From Nemertoderma westbladi (taxonomy: Eukaryota > Xenacoelomorpha > Nemertodermatida > Nemertodermatidae): a stretch of DNA of 35,624 nucleotides. This document shows, piece after piece, positions 1-9,400 of the stretch. Below the pieces are notes generated by a model that saw only the letters and a program-made list of their open reading frames with translations, was not told the DNA's origin and searched no databases. The position numbers and the translations under genes were made by a program. The number at the start of each line of letters is the position of its first letter. Within the stretch, counting starts at the first letter, position 1. The stretch is taken from positions 1 to 35,624 of the forward strand of contig JAUCBJ010008772.1 of NCBI GenBank assembly GCA_032718475.1, written 5' to 3'.

Positions 1-860
1 GACCGTTTGCATTCTCTCGTGGGCCGTTGGGCAGTCCATGCCTACTATGATGGATACCTTCCTAACGTCCACGTCTGGGATTGAGAAGTCAATGTTGTCC
101 AGGAATTTGTATTGCTCGACCTCGATGTTGGTTGGCCGCCTGGCATTGATGTTAATTGACTCTATTACTTGGATGGGGTCGATGGTTGCCCCATAATCGC
201 ATCCTGGTGCCACTGCTGCAATTGCGCACCGTCCTGTCCTCATCTCTAGGATCTCGTCTTTGCTAGAGATGGTTGTCACCGCCATCCTGCTTGGCCTCGT
301 TCTCAACCCTATTTCTTCGGCTACCCATTCCTCAACTAATGTGAAGGCAGCTCCACTATCAACCAGCATTAGTGTTGTTACTGATCGATTGCCTTCCCCG
401 ATCACTCGCACCGGTACTACTCCAAGTAACACCGTGCCTCTCTTCTTCGCCCCTACCGTGCTCGTCGCCATCGTTTGGCCTCTCCTTTGGCCAAACTTGA
501 CCGGCTTCTCTTGGCACTCCCTAGCCTTATGTCCACTCTTCACGCACCGCGAGCAGATTTTATTGCTCGACGCGTAATCTATCTGGTCTTGCCTCGGTAG
601 CGCCTGCCAGTACCTGCAGTTCATGGTTTTATGAAGCGCATTTGCGTGTAGCTGGCATTTGCTCTTTGGGTCGTAGCCCTCTTTATACAATGCATTGCGT
701 ATCGCAGTTATGTTCGTACCAAAGTCCCTACTATTCTTATTGACTGGGTTTGGCCTACTGGACGTACTGGGGTTATGTTTATTCATGTTGTTATTGTTTC
801 CCTGTCCGTCCCTTGATGTTGTCTTATCTTCGTTTGTCTGTGGACTTGCAGTCCCCTGCG
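1..860 (-). pseudogene. BEL/Pao zinc knuckle and aspartic protease region, partial
   Basis: One minus-strand frame is open from about 860 to the window edge. It encodes a Cys/His cluster ending in a canonical CX2CX4HX4C knuckle (about 525-570, reading CSRC...GH...C). About 60 codons later comes the retropepsin active-site motif V-D-S-G-A (349-363), followed by TLVEEW-type residues usual for the Pao protease family. The knuckle would bind packaged RNA and the protease would process Gag-Pol. The frame differs from that of the preceding Gag segment, so at least one and probably two frameshifts lie between about 800 and 970. These are not at homopolymers, which suggests real decay. The protein continues beyond position 1 towards RT. 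Family assignment is confident; intactness is not. Confidence 0.8.
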
Positions 861-1782
861 TCGCTGCGTATGGCAATGATTGTCTGAGCCTCGGCAATGC
901 GTTTGATGTATTGTGCTCTGGTTTGGGCCTGTATGATCTGTCTTTGGTCCCTTTCCCAGGCTATCTTCACTATAGACTGGGTCCGTTATTAGTTCAGCCT
1001 CGTAATTTAAGAAGTTTGACATTTCTTCTAAACCTGGTTCCGCACCCTTCTTGTCTCGGGTGGAGAAAGCGATCTTCCTCCATTTGTTGCGCAGCCAGCT
1101 CGGTAGTGCCTGCGCTATCGTGGTGATGTTATTGGACGCGTTGAGCTCGTATGGCGCGTCTAGCGTCTTCAGCACGATCAGCGCCTTCTCGACTTTGTTA
1201 GCAAACGTCTTAATGCTAACGGGATTATCCTGTAGGCCACCCGATGTTATGCCTCTCAGCGTTTGCCTGATGATCTTGGCCGGGTGCCCGTATTCCCTAT
1301 CCAGTGCCCGCCATGCTGTCGTGAAGCCGCCCTCTATTCCCTGATATTGCCTCACGATGTCGTATGCTGGGCCTCCCGTGTACACTTGTAGATACTTTAG
1401 GCACTCCGCCTGCGTCAAGTTTTTTGTTAGTATTTCGTTACTATACATTCGCCGAAACTGTAAGTATTCTTCCGGCCTGCTCCCATCGAATTTGAACGGT
1501 TCCACGGGTGGTAATTCGATCCTCGTTTTCAACGCATCGATCAACGTGGCCATCCCCATTGCCTGCGCTTCTAATGGATTCGACGGGTGCTGTATAGTTT
1601 CCCCTGTCTGGTGCGGTTCGTCCGTCCTATTTCTTGATCTTCTCTGACTCGGATATGTCATCGGGGGTAGCGGCCCCCTCCATATGTCTGTATCACACGA
1701 CCTGTTTTCATCTAGGGGTCTCGTTGTTCTTGTTCCTGTCGGGGTATATTGTTGATATTGTGATGGGGGAATGTCACCCTGT
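783..1782 (-). pseudogene. BEL/Pao Gag capsid region (DUF1759-like)
   Basis: The minus-strand frame open from the G tract at 1783-1792 down to 783 encodes a segment beginning LPPVEPFKFDG and followed by a block with Tyr/Phe-rich helices, a GPAYD motif, WRALDREYG and LP.WLR.KW. This is the pattern of the DUF1759 Gag domain of BEL/Pao elements, which forms the capsid lattice. There is no proper start codon because it continues the upstream Gag frame through the G tract. The last 60 or so codons (below about 970) look non-homologous, whereas the next frame continues a plausible Gln/Ala-rich helix, so a one-base shift near 960-970 is inferred. Confidence 0.75.
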
Positions 1783-2715
1783 CCCCCCCCCCACCGGTAT
1801 GTCTGGTACTGGGGTTGATGTTAATATGTTGGGGCCCATACACCTATCCGCAATAATTCCCCCCTCCCCTGGGTATATGTTATGTCCCTGCATGCTGTAG
1901 TCATACTGCTGTGCTGGTACCGGTATAGGCCTATCAGCTTCTGGCCTACTCGCCGGTATGTATTCCGCGACTTCCGGGTTTAATCCCGTTGTCCGCGCTA
2001 TCCTATCGCCTACATTGCCTCTCTCAGTATGGCCTACGGTATGTGCAGTAAGACCTACAGTATGCCCTACAGTCTGCATGTGTTGCTCGGGATCGAAGTT
2101 TATTCTTCTCGAATAATCCTCCCCGCGGCTACCGTATTCTCGATCGGTAGGTATATTCCGTCGGAAAGTTTCTCTTCGACCCCCCTCTCCACTGTTTTCA
2201 TCTTCGTACCGGTACATCGCGTACCCCTCTCTCGGCGTGTAATGCGTCTCACCGGATCGCATCCCTCCGGGGCGACGGCAATCTCCCGGAGTCCGACCCC
2301 ACTGACTCTCCGTTCTCATCTCGACTACCGACGGCTCGCTGTCCGTCCTCGCTCTTCTATCGTTTGCGGCGATACTTCTACTACTGTCTTCCTCTCTTCT
2401 CCTATCAGTGGAATATTCCCGCTCACGAGATCTCTCGTCGACCTCCCGGTTAAACCCCACTGTTCTTCTTTCCTCCTCTGATCGGGCTCGACGCTCCGTC
2501 TGCCCTCCCGCGACGTCAACCTGTCTTTCTCTGCTCGATCGCACGTCGCCGGGGATACTCGCAATCCCCCTATTACTTTCCGTCGCCGGTTGTTGCGGTT
2601 TACCTTGTTCGGCCCTCGCATTGTCCGCTGACGGCTGTGGGACACTCTCTGCCCCCCCCCCCCCCCTCTCGCCGCTAACTCTCTGTTGTGGGGCCCTTGT
2701 AGCCCCCCCCCCCAC
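1774..2715 (-). pseudogene. BEL/Pao Gag, Arg/Glu-rich middle segment (second frame)
   Basis: This 313-codon minus-strand frame begins at the G11 tract (2703-2713) and ends just past the G10 tract (1783-1792). It is very rich in Arg, Glu, Gly and Ser (SRERE, DRRREE, SRRINF), with a small degenerate repeat of the form TVGHTVGLTAHTVGHT near 2010-2070. No domain is recognisable; it is probably disordered and RNA-binding. It overlaps the end of the upstream 916-codon frame by about 390 bases. The composition here continues that of the rest of Gag, so this frame rather than the overlapping one is probably the real continuation. It would join to its neighbours through length changes in the G tracts. 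Confidence 0.6.
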
Positions 2716-5075
2716 CCGCTACATTCTACTTCGCTACCTCTCGCCCCGCTACTATATATCTCTCTAGTCGACACATCAACCCTACCACAGTCGGGTCTGT
2801 TCACCCCCGCCTCTCCCTCTGCTATTGCGTGGCCTTCCAGGCCCTCTACTCCCTGCCTACCAACTACGCGGCCTACCAGGCCCTCTGCTCCCTGTCTACT
2901 AACTACGTGGCCTACCAGGCCCTCTGCTCCCTGTCTACTAACTACGTGGCCTACCAGGCCCTCTGCTCCCTGGTTACGTAGGCCCGACGTGTTTACATTA
3001 ATAGCACCCATATTGGAAACGGAATTAATTTGCTCATTTGAAACAAAATCATTTGTATTATTCTGCGCGACTACGTTATCTGAATTATTTTGTAAATTCG
3101 GGCTAAGATCATTATTTGAATTATTCGAATTATTCTGTGTAATTGCGTTATTTAAGTTATTTTGTAGGTCCGAATTCGAGTTATTATTTTGATTATTTGA
3201 ATTATTTTGCGTAACTACATCAATATTAGGATTATTTTCTACATTAACACTGGGATTGTTCTGATTTAAATTTAAATTACTACCACTAGGCAAAGTATTT
3301 CCTGTAATAAAGGTTTGATTAGCGTTATCCCATACGGTACTATTAATATCAACAACGTCTACTGTACCATTATTATTACCCCCCCCGCCCGTACGGTCGC
3401 ACCAGTTTTGGGTCTGTCGTGCGGTCCCTGTCAGTGGAGTATTAATAAATATATCTACGGCCCTCGGCTCCTCAAAAATACTCGAGCCGGCCCCGGTTTC
3501 AGACGGCGTCGCTTGCACGTATTCCAACTCGTGCTCCCCTCTAATTATATTTCCCGCAAACTCACTCTTCCGTTTCTCTAATTCCTTGCGCTCTTTTTCA
3601 CTCTCTGCCACTTTCCCCTCACGCTCCTGGGTGTCCTTGATGGCCGAGTCTGCGGCACTCTTAATGCTCTCCCTTCGTCTCGCCTCACGCTCTTTGCGTT
3701 CCTTTTCCTTTCTCGTCTCATATTCCTTGCGTTCCTTTTCCCTTTTTGCCTCACGTTCCTTGCGTTCCTCGTCCTCCCTTGCCTCACGCTCTCTGCGTTC
3801 CCTTTCCTCCCTTGCCTCACGCTCCTTGCGTTCCCCTTCCTCTCTCGCCTCACGCTCCTTGCGTTCCTTTTCCATTCTCGCCTCACGCTCCTTGCGTTCC
3901 GCCTCACGCTCCTTGCGTTCCTCGTCCTCCCTTGCCTCACGCTCTCTGCGTTCCCTTTCCTCTCTCGCTTCACGCTCCCTACACTCCCTTTCCTCTATCT
4001 CATCATACTCCCTTAGGCTTTTCAAAGCCCTTTCGGCCCTTTCTCCGGTTTCTCTAAGCAATACCGTTTCCCTCTCTAACCGCACTCTTCCCTCCTCTAG
4101 CCGTTCCTTCATTTCTCTCTGACCTTGCTCTGCCATGCTGAGACGGTATGCGGCTCCTATTTTCCTCACCGCTCTTTCTTTCGCGGAGGATGTAACAGAC
4201 TTATCGGTTACGACGGACTTCCCCCGCCTTCCCGACCTACTAACTTTCTCCCACTTCCCGGAGCTTTCTCCGACCGACGAGGCCGAATCCTCGGTGTTAA
4301 CCTCGGATTCGCCCCCTTCGAGTCCCCTCCAACCCACCGGTTTTACTCCCCGGGCATCGATTAAGTATGGCCCTATGTACACTGACGCCATGCTAGGTCC
4401 CATACTCCCACACTCCCATAGTTCAAACAGTTCGCCTGCAATTCCCTTTGCTCTCTCCCCGGCTAGTTCTCTCTGCCCAAAACGTATCAGGTAATTTAAG
4501 TGTCTGTCCGACTCACCTAGTCGCTTTCTCAGTCTCACCTCGTCTACCTTCGCCCCTTGCTTCTTGGCGTCGTTTATCAGCTTCCGGGTCGCGTTGTAGG
4601 CCCGTCGAAGTCGGTCAGAAACCCCGACGTCCTCGTCGCCGACCTCTCCTCCGTCCCTCCGGGTCCGACGTCGTACCGGCGGCTCCACCGTCGCCGTTCC
4701 GGTGGGCCGTCCGTCGCCCTCGGCCTGTAGCTGGCCGGCGACATCGGTACTAATCTTTCCTCCGTCTCTTCGCGTCCGGCGTCGCACCGTCGGCCCCACC
4801 GATTCGGTGGGCCGCTCGTCGCCCTCGGCCGGTAGCTGGCCGGCGACATCGGCGCGCCGTCCTCCGTCCCGTGTCGACTCATCTCCTTCTCCCTCCGTCT
4901 CGCTCTCTCTCTCTCTTGGCTCGACTTCGGGTTCCAGGCCCTCCTCGTCCTGTGCTTCCGGTTCGCCCGTTATCGATGGCTCCGGCGTCGTGGGCCTGTA
5001 TCGTTTGGTCGCGGCCTCGCGGATCGTTAGGTCTTCGTCCGGGGTCCGCGTCGGTGTCTCGCCCGATTCACTCAT
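2325..5075 (-). CDS. BEL/Pao Gag N-terminal extension (modular, coiled-coil and Asn-rich)
   Basis: A 916-codon minus-strand frame starts with ATG at 5075. It has an acidic, Pro/Glu/Thr-rich N-terminus (residues 1-65), a duplicated module containing RRRTRRDGG (about 69-159), and a helical segment with LNYLIRFGQRELAGERAKGI (about 160-240). Next is a long charged coiled coil (about 319-499) built from an 11-residue repeat, then an Asn-rich tract (about 560-690), then four 13-residue repeats containing QGAEGLVGHV (about 704-747). The final 125 or so codons after the G11 tract at 2703 look out of frame relative to the next Gag frame. I know of no BEL/Pao Gag with such a large pre-capsid region. 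It may be a true Gag extension or a separate first ORF. Function is not assigned; assembly or phase-separation behaviour is only a guess from composition. Confidence 0.6.
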   Translation of the reverse strand: MSESGETPTRTPDEDLTIREAATKRYRPTTPEPSITGEPEAQDEEGLEPEVEPRERESETEGEGDESTRDGGRRADVAGQLPAEGDERPTESVGPTVRRRTRRDGGKISTDVAGQLQAEGDGRPTGTATVEPPVRRRTRRDGGEVGDEDVGVSDRLRRAYNATRKLINDAKKQGAKVDEVRLRKRLGESDRHLNYLIRFGQRELAGERAKGIAGELFELWECGSMGPSMASVYIGPYLIDARGVKPVGWRGLEGGESEVNTEDSASSVGESSGKWEKVSRSGRRGKSVVTDKSVTSSAKERAVRKIGAAYRLSMAEQGQREMKERLEEGRVRLERETVLLRETGERAERALKSLREYDEIEERECREREAREERERREREAREDEERKEREAERKEREARMEKERKEREAREEGERKEREAREERERREREAREDEERKEREAKREKERKEYETRKEKERKEREARRRESIKSAADSAIKDTQEREGKVAESEKERKELEKRKSEFAGNIIRGEHELEYVQATPSETGAGSSIFEEPRAVDIFINTPLTGTARQTQNWCDRTGGGGNNNGTVDVVDINSTVWDNANQTFITGNTLPSGSNLNLNQNNPSVNVENNPNIDVVTQNNSNNQNNNSNSDLQNNLNNAITQNNSNNSNNDLSPNLQNNSDNVVAQNNTNDFVSNEQINSVSNMGAINVNTSGLRNQGAEGLVGHVVSRQGAEGLVGHVVSRQGAEGLVGRVVGRQGVEGLEGHAIAEGEAGVNRPDCGRVDVSTREIYSSGARGSEVECSGWGGGLQGPHNRELAARGGGGGQRVSHSRQRTMRGPNKVNRNNRRRKVIGGLRVSPATCDRAEKDRLTSREGRRSVEPDQRRKEEQWGLTGRSTRDLVSGNIPLIGEERKTVVEVSPQTIEERGRTASRR
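2831..2986. repeat. 39-bp minisatellite within Gag (4 units)
   Basis: Units start at 2831, 2870, 2909 and 2948. The last two are nearly identical and the first is the most diverged. The 39-bp period keeps frame and encodes a 13-residue repeat containing GAEGLVG on the minus strand. Confidence 0.9.
3682..3990. repeat. 33-bp minisatellite encoding an 11-residue coiled-coil repeat
   Basis: Occurrences of GCCTCACG or close variants fall at 3682, 3715, 3748, 3781, 3814, 3847 and 3880, then 3901, 3934 and 3967, giving a 33-bp period with one 21-bp short unit. On the minus strand each unit encodes 11 residues of the type REAREERERKE. An 11-residue (hendecad) charged repeat favours a long, slightly right-handed coiled coil or single alpha-helix. 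The apparent plus-strand Ser/Leu-rich frames here are shadows of this repeat. Confidence 0.9.
4600..4870 (-). repeat. Duplicated Arg-rich coding module in Gag N-terminus
   Basis: Two adjacent copies of a block of roughly 35-38 codons encode DVAGQL.AEGD.RPT and RRRTRRDGG. The nucleotide blocks CTGGCCGGCGAC and CGTCCGGCGTC-like stretches recur at the same spacing. This part is much more GC-rich than the rest of the window. Confidence 0.75.
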
Positions 5076-5636
5076 CTCGTCTGGTGGCTGATGGTTCGGC
5101 TAGCTAGGGTGGAGTTCTTTGTGTTTAACTGGGGCGGCAGCTCGTCTTTAGTTACTGTGACGGGATCCAGGAGGGATCCCGATTTATCCGATGTGGGATT
5201 TAGTCCACGCGTCCCCGCCGTGTATAAGAGTGAAATAAAGATAACTGAGTTCTGAAGTTCGGTGTATAATAGGTTATAGGATATAGATATATTGTGAATT
5301 ATACGGTAGGCGGGATACGGTAACTAAAGTCCCGTGATCCCCTAACTAAACTAATTGGCTGTACCCTACGCTAGCACTGCTGCACTGAGATAACTGAATC
5401 ACTGATTAATAGGTTATTGGTTATATTGCACGGTGGCCTTACTGCTACTCAATCGATGCCATTCCCCCCTCTGATTGGTTAATACCCTTGTTGGCGCCCC
5501 GTGGAGTATTCCCGTTCACTCCACCTGTTCTCTCTGGGTTAGGGGTTTGGCCCCTGACCCTCTATTGTGTGCTTCCTTCCCACTCTTATTGGGATGGCAC
5601 GAGTTGGTTAATTGCCCAATCTCGCGGCTCCCGGGG
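5076..5636 (-). other. Leader and probable 5' LTR region of the BEL/Pao element
   Basis: About 560 bases with no coding potential lie upstream of the Gag ATG on the minus strand. On that strand there are TATA-like stretches (around 5265-5300), an AATAAA-type signal (AAATAAAG complement, around 5234-5241) and short hairpins, such as the GGGATCC palindrome at 5162-5181. This is what a BEL 5' LTR plus leader would contain. A primer-binding site could not be fixed; the candidate GGCGCCAACAAGGG (complement, about 5485-5499) is only suggestive. Exact LTR ends need the second LTR, which is outside the window. Confidence 0.4.
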
Positions 5637-6125
5637 TGAAAATTACATTAGAGATATTAACATTATCAGGCAATGTACGACTAAAGTGTGGAATATTTTT
5701 ATTGTCTTTAGTGAAGTTTTCAGAAAACACTTCTGAAAGGATATGAGCTTTGGTGGAGTTATCAATGATGACCTTACCATTAACTTTAAAAGCAGATATG
5801 CCTGATTTCACATTACGTTTGTTGTTCACATAACTAAAAATAACATCCGGCATGCCAGAAGTAAGCATGTGGTTTTTTCGAATGCAAGCTGATCTAAAGA
5901 CTGCTTTAGAAACAGCCTTCGCGCACTTTTTATATTCAGCTTTACCGGTTTCGGTATGCTGACGACGCCATAATACTTTTTTCTGTTTCTGCAAATTCTT
6001 GACAAAAGCAGGATACGGCCTACTTTTAACTTTGATACTGGTATACGGCACATATTTATCGATCCCTGATTTCAAAATTCCCGCTAAAGCCGACCAGTAA
6101 TCGTCTACAACTACACAGTCAGCCG
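5637..6125 (-). pseudogene. LINE fragment, endonuclease-RT linker region
   Basis: On the minus strand, from about 6110 to 5640, a continuous frame encodes a segment with GIDKYVPY, a Lys-rich VLWRR motif, FSYVNNKRNVKSGIS and an AHILSEVFSENF block. The LINE at 11598-14301 in this window has GVDKFVPY, LLWRR, FNYVNLKCKSRQGIS and ADIFAKVLSDNF in the same order, so the two belong to related CR1/L2/jockey-grade families. Similarity stops abruptly near 5637, where the BEL/Pao element begins, and near 6110 on the other side. It is a remnant without RT catalytic motifs and is not functional. Confidence 0.8.
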
Positions 6126-6217
6126 GTACTGTCGTACAGCAATAGTACAGTAGTATACTGTGTTGTAAATGCACGTAATGCCCTTGGTATTCCATGTTTG
6201 AATGCGTTCAAAAATAG

Positions 6218-6222
6218 ACTAG
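6218..6222. repeat. Target site duplication (left), ACTAG
   Basis: The five bases ACTAG directly abut the 5' LTR and are repeated at 10729-10733 directly after the 3' LTR, as expected for Ty3/gypsy integration. Confidence 0.92.
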
Positions 6223-6430
6223 TGTAGAGTTTGTGTAGTGTGTAGTACAGGGCGAAATACGGTACCGTACCTATGGTTATATATATAGGCCTACATACAG
6301 ATTGTAGTAGCTGTGCCTGATGTATTAATACTTGTATTGCGTTACCGTTAGTTAGGCTATATGATGTTAGCCTATTATATTATATTGTATTTGGAATATT
6401 GAAGTTGTATCTCTTTCTCAACGCTCGACA
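6223..6430 (+). repeat. 5' LTR
   Basis: The LTR runs from TGTAGAG to CTCGACA. A TATATATATA box lies at 6278-6287 and would act as the promoter. The segment 6324-6338 is perfectly complementary to the 15 bases just downstream of the LTR (6432-6446). If transcription or RNase H processing defines this segment as the RNA 5' end, U3 is about 101 bp and the R-U5 part about 107 bp. The TATA-to-primer distance (about 46 bases) is somewhat longer than the usual 25-31. Confidence 0.95.
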
Positions 6431-6431
6431 A

Positions 6432-6446
6432 AATACAAGTATTAAT
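6432..6446 (+). promoter_or_regulatory. Putative self-priming primer-binding site
   Basis: The sequence AATACAAGTATTAAT begins two bases after the LTR end. It is the exact reverse complement of LTR bases 6324-6338, and of the same bases in the 3' LTR at 10622-10636. No TGG-initiated tRNA-type site occurs here. In the Tf1/sushi group of Ty3 elements, the 5' end of the RNA folds onto such a site and is cut by RNase H to prime minus-strand DNA. The same role is inferred here. Confidence 0.8.
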
Positions 6447-6457
6447 TCAATTCTGAT

Positions 6458-9400
6458 ATGGCTGAAGCCGATCAGAGTACCGGTACTAACACTGAACCCT
6501 ACGACGTTGGTACTGGACAACGGAGAACCGGTCCTACACTAAGCCGTGTTTTGGAGAAGTTTAACCCTGACAAAGATGACTTCTCTCAGTGGATGAATCA
6601 GTTTAAGCGCTTCATACGTCTATCCAGAGTTCCCGATTCGGAAAAGGTAGATTGGCTGTTGCTTTACTCCGGCGAGAAAGCAGCTAGATATTACGACGAG
6701 GTGAAGGTGTGGGGAACCTTAAATCCTGGAGAAACCGAGTTCACTCAAGCGGTTAGCTTCCTCGAAAAGAAGCTGATGATGGAGAGAAACGCGTTAAGCG
6801 AACGAGTTAAGCTTTATTCATCAAAGCAAAGTGATGGAGCGAGTTTAGATGATTTTGTATCGGATCTGAGGAAGAATATTAGTTTTTGTCGTTTCCCTGC
6901 AGCCTTTGAGAACGAGGCGCTTCGGGATGCGTTTTGTACTGGAGTTGCCTCGGACGACATTCGCGTTGCAGTGTTCCGGGCTTATAAATCGGCGGAAAAG
7001 TCGGGGAATGTGTTTGGATTTGAGGATGCGTTCTCGACGGCAGAGATTGAACAGTCCTCTGTGAGAGCAGCTGTGGAACATTCTGGGGGCGTTACAGCGT
7101 CACATGGGTCTAAAGTTGCGAATGTCCCAAGGGCTCTCACAAGATTGGCTGAAACTGGACCCGGTGTGGATGGGTCATCAATCCATAACCCCGCCTATGT
7201 ATGTTCTGGTCGGGCGACCCAACAGTCAAGTCCATCAGGGAAATGGAGGTGTTTTGGTTGCGGTTCTGCAGCTTTTCATTCTAAAACTGAATGTAGAGCA
7301 AGGAGTGTTGATTGCCACAAGTGTGGTAAACCGGGCCATTTCGCTAGAATGTGTCGTTCTACCACTCCTGGTTCTAAACCTACTGGGAATGTGGCGCCGG
7401 GAAACAGTTCAAGTTCGGCTGCATTTCGGGTTGCCGCCAATGACGGACACCAGAATACCGGTGGAAGTTTAAGGAAGTTTGTAACGGCAAAGGTGAATGA
7501 TATACAATTAGATTGGCTTGTGGATCCTGGTTCGGATATAACGCTAGTTGATTTACATACTGCTAAGAAGTTTAAATGGCAGATAAATGGGTCCACAATA
7601 GGCACTTCATGTCTTTCTATTGGGAACCAGTCGCTTAATATATTGGGGAAAGTTGAAACCATTATAGAAATTGATAACCGTTATATAGTTGTCCCAGTGT
7701 TTATTGCTAGGGAGTTGTGTGATCCGGCAATTCTGGGTGTGTCAGCTCTGAAGGAGTTTACCGAGGTTCAGTTGCCTTTTGGAGGTAATCAGGGTAACTT
7801 ACGGGTCTCAAGCTGTAGTGGTGGGTTACTCGAAGAATTTCAGGAATTGTTTGTTGAAGAAAATGTGGGGTTAGCTGTGGAACCTGTGTCAGTCATTATA
7901 CTGAATTCCGAGGCCACTCCCATCCGTTCTGCATCCCGTTACAGGAGCAGTGATGACCGTAAGTTTATTCAATCCGAAGTAACACGACTATTAGGAGATG
8001 GGGTAATAGAACCTTCCCAAAGCCCATGGAGGTCCCAGTGTGTGATTTCCCACGAGGGGGATAAGCGTCGGTTTTGCATAGATTATGCTTCGACGATAAA
8101 CCAGTTCACTGAACATGATGCATACCCCTTCCCAGTGGTTTCGGAAATTATTGATCGTATAGCTGTTGGTAAGGTTTTTTCAAAATTCGATTTAAGGTCG
8201 GCCTATCACCAGCTACCTATCAAGGAAGAGGAAAGACCTTACACCGCATTCGAGGCCGGGGGTAAACTGTTTCAATTTAATAGACTCCCATATGGGGTAA
8301 CTAATGGAACCGCAGTGTTCCAGAGAGAAATTATGAACATTATTTCAGACCTAGAAGGGGTTGAAGTAATAGTGGATGACGTTGTTGTATTTGGTAATGA
8401 TACGAAAGAGCATGATGAGCGGGTGCGGAAGTTCCTAGAGAGAGCAAGAATTGCCCAAATGAGGTTTAAGCTAACTAAGTGTGAGTTCCACAAAACTGAA
8501 ATTCAGTTTATGGGTCATATTATTGGTAATGGTTGTACCAAACCGGATCCTTCTAGATATCAAGGGCTTATGGACCTGCCAGTGCCCAGTAACAAGAAAG
8601 CTTTAGAAAGGCTTGTTGGAATATGCGTATATTACTCAAAATGGGTGAAGAACTTTGCTATGGTAGCCAATCCACTCTTTGTATCACTCAAAGAGGGGTG
8701 CTTCCCGTTGAATAGTGAATGTATCCAGGCTATCACAGAAATTAAAAGACAGATAGTGGAGTCGTGTTTATTGATACCAAATTTAGTTGATCCCTTAGTT
8801 TTAGAAACTGATGCATCTGACAGTGCTATTGGAGGTATGCTATCACAGAATGGACGTCCCATCGCCTTTATTTCTCACAGCCTTAGTCAGACAGAACGAT
8901 ATTGGTCCACACCAGAACTAGAGGCCTTTGCGATATATTACTGTGTGGATAAACTGAGAGACTTTCTAATGGGGCGGCGTTTTGAAATATTAACAGATCA
9001 GGAAGGAGTATCATACTTGTTAGATGAACGGCCAAAAACAAAAGTGAAGAATAGGAAATTGTGTAGGTGGCGCATCGAGTTGGCTGAGTTTGCATTTGAA
9101 ATCAGTTACCGGAGAGGTACAGACAATATCATAGCTGATGCACTGAGCCGGTGTTGCGCATCTCAGTCGTCAGATGGAGGATTACAGGATGGACAAGGTT
9201 CTGTTTCATTGGACACGATTCATAGAGGTTTGGGGCACCCTGGTGTGGAAAGGACATATCAATTCATTAAACAATTTTATGATTGGCCAGGGCTGAAGCA
9301 AGATTGCGCTAAGATATGTCATGACTGTATAATTTGTTGTGAGCAGAAACCAAGGTTTGTAAAACCAACTCCCGGGACAATTACATCATCTACAGAACCA

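Larger units (their letters stand above)
1..5636 (-). mobile_element. BEL/Pao LTR retrotransposon, 5' part, truncated by window edge
   Basis: Reading on the minus strand from about 5636 to 1, the order is a non-coding leader/LTR-like region, a long Gag, a DUF1759-like capsid region, a CCHC zinc knuckle and an aspartic protease. This order, with a Gag resembling DUF1759 and a protease of the DUF1758/Pao type, is characteristic of BEL/Pao elements. RT, RNase H, integrase and the 3' LTR would lie beyond position 1. The right boundary is placed where similarity to the neighbouring LINE fragment begins (about 5637). The copy is probably degraded or misread, because its coding frame shifts at least four times; two or three of the shifts sit at long G tracts. 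The 5' LTR limits cannot be fixed without the 3' copy. Confidence 0.85.

Noticed and set aside
3586-4122. Plus-strand Ser/Leu/Arg-rich frames opposite the Gag coiled coil, and similar GC-rich frames at 4448-5107
   Set aside because: They are antisense shadows of the 33-bp minisatellite and of the Arg-rich Gag module.
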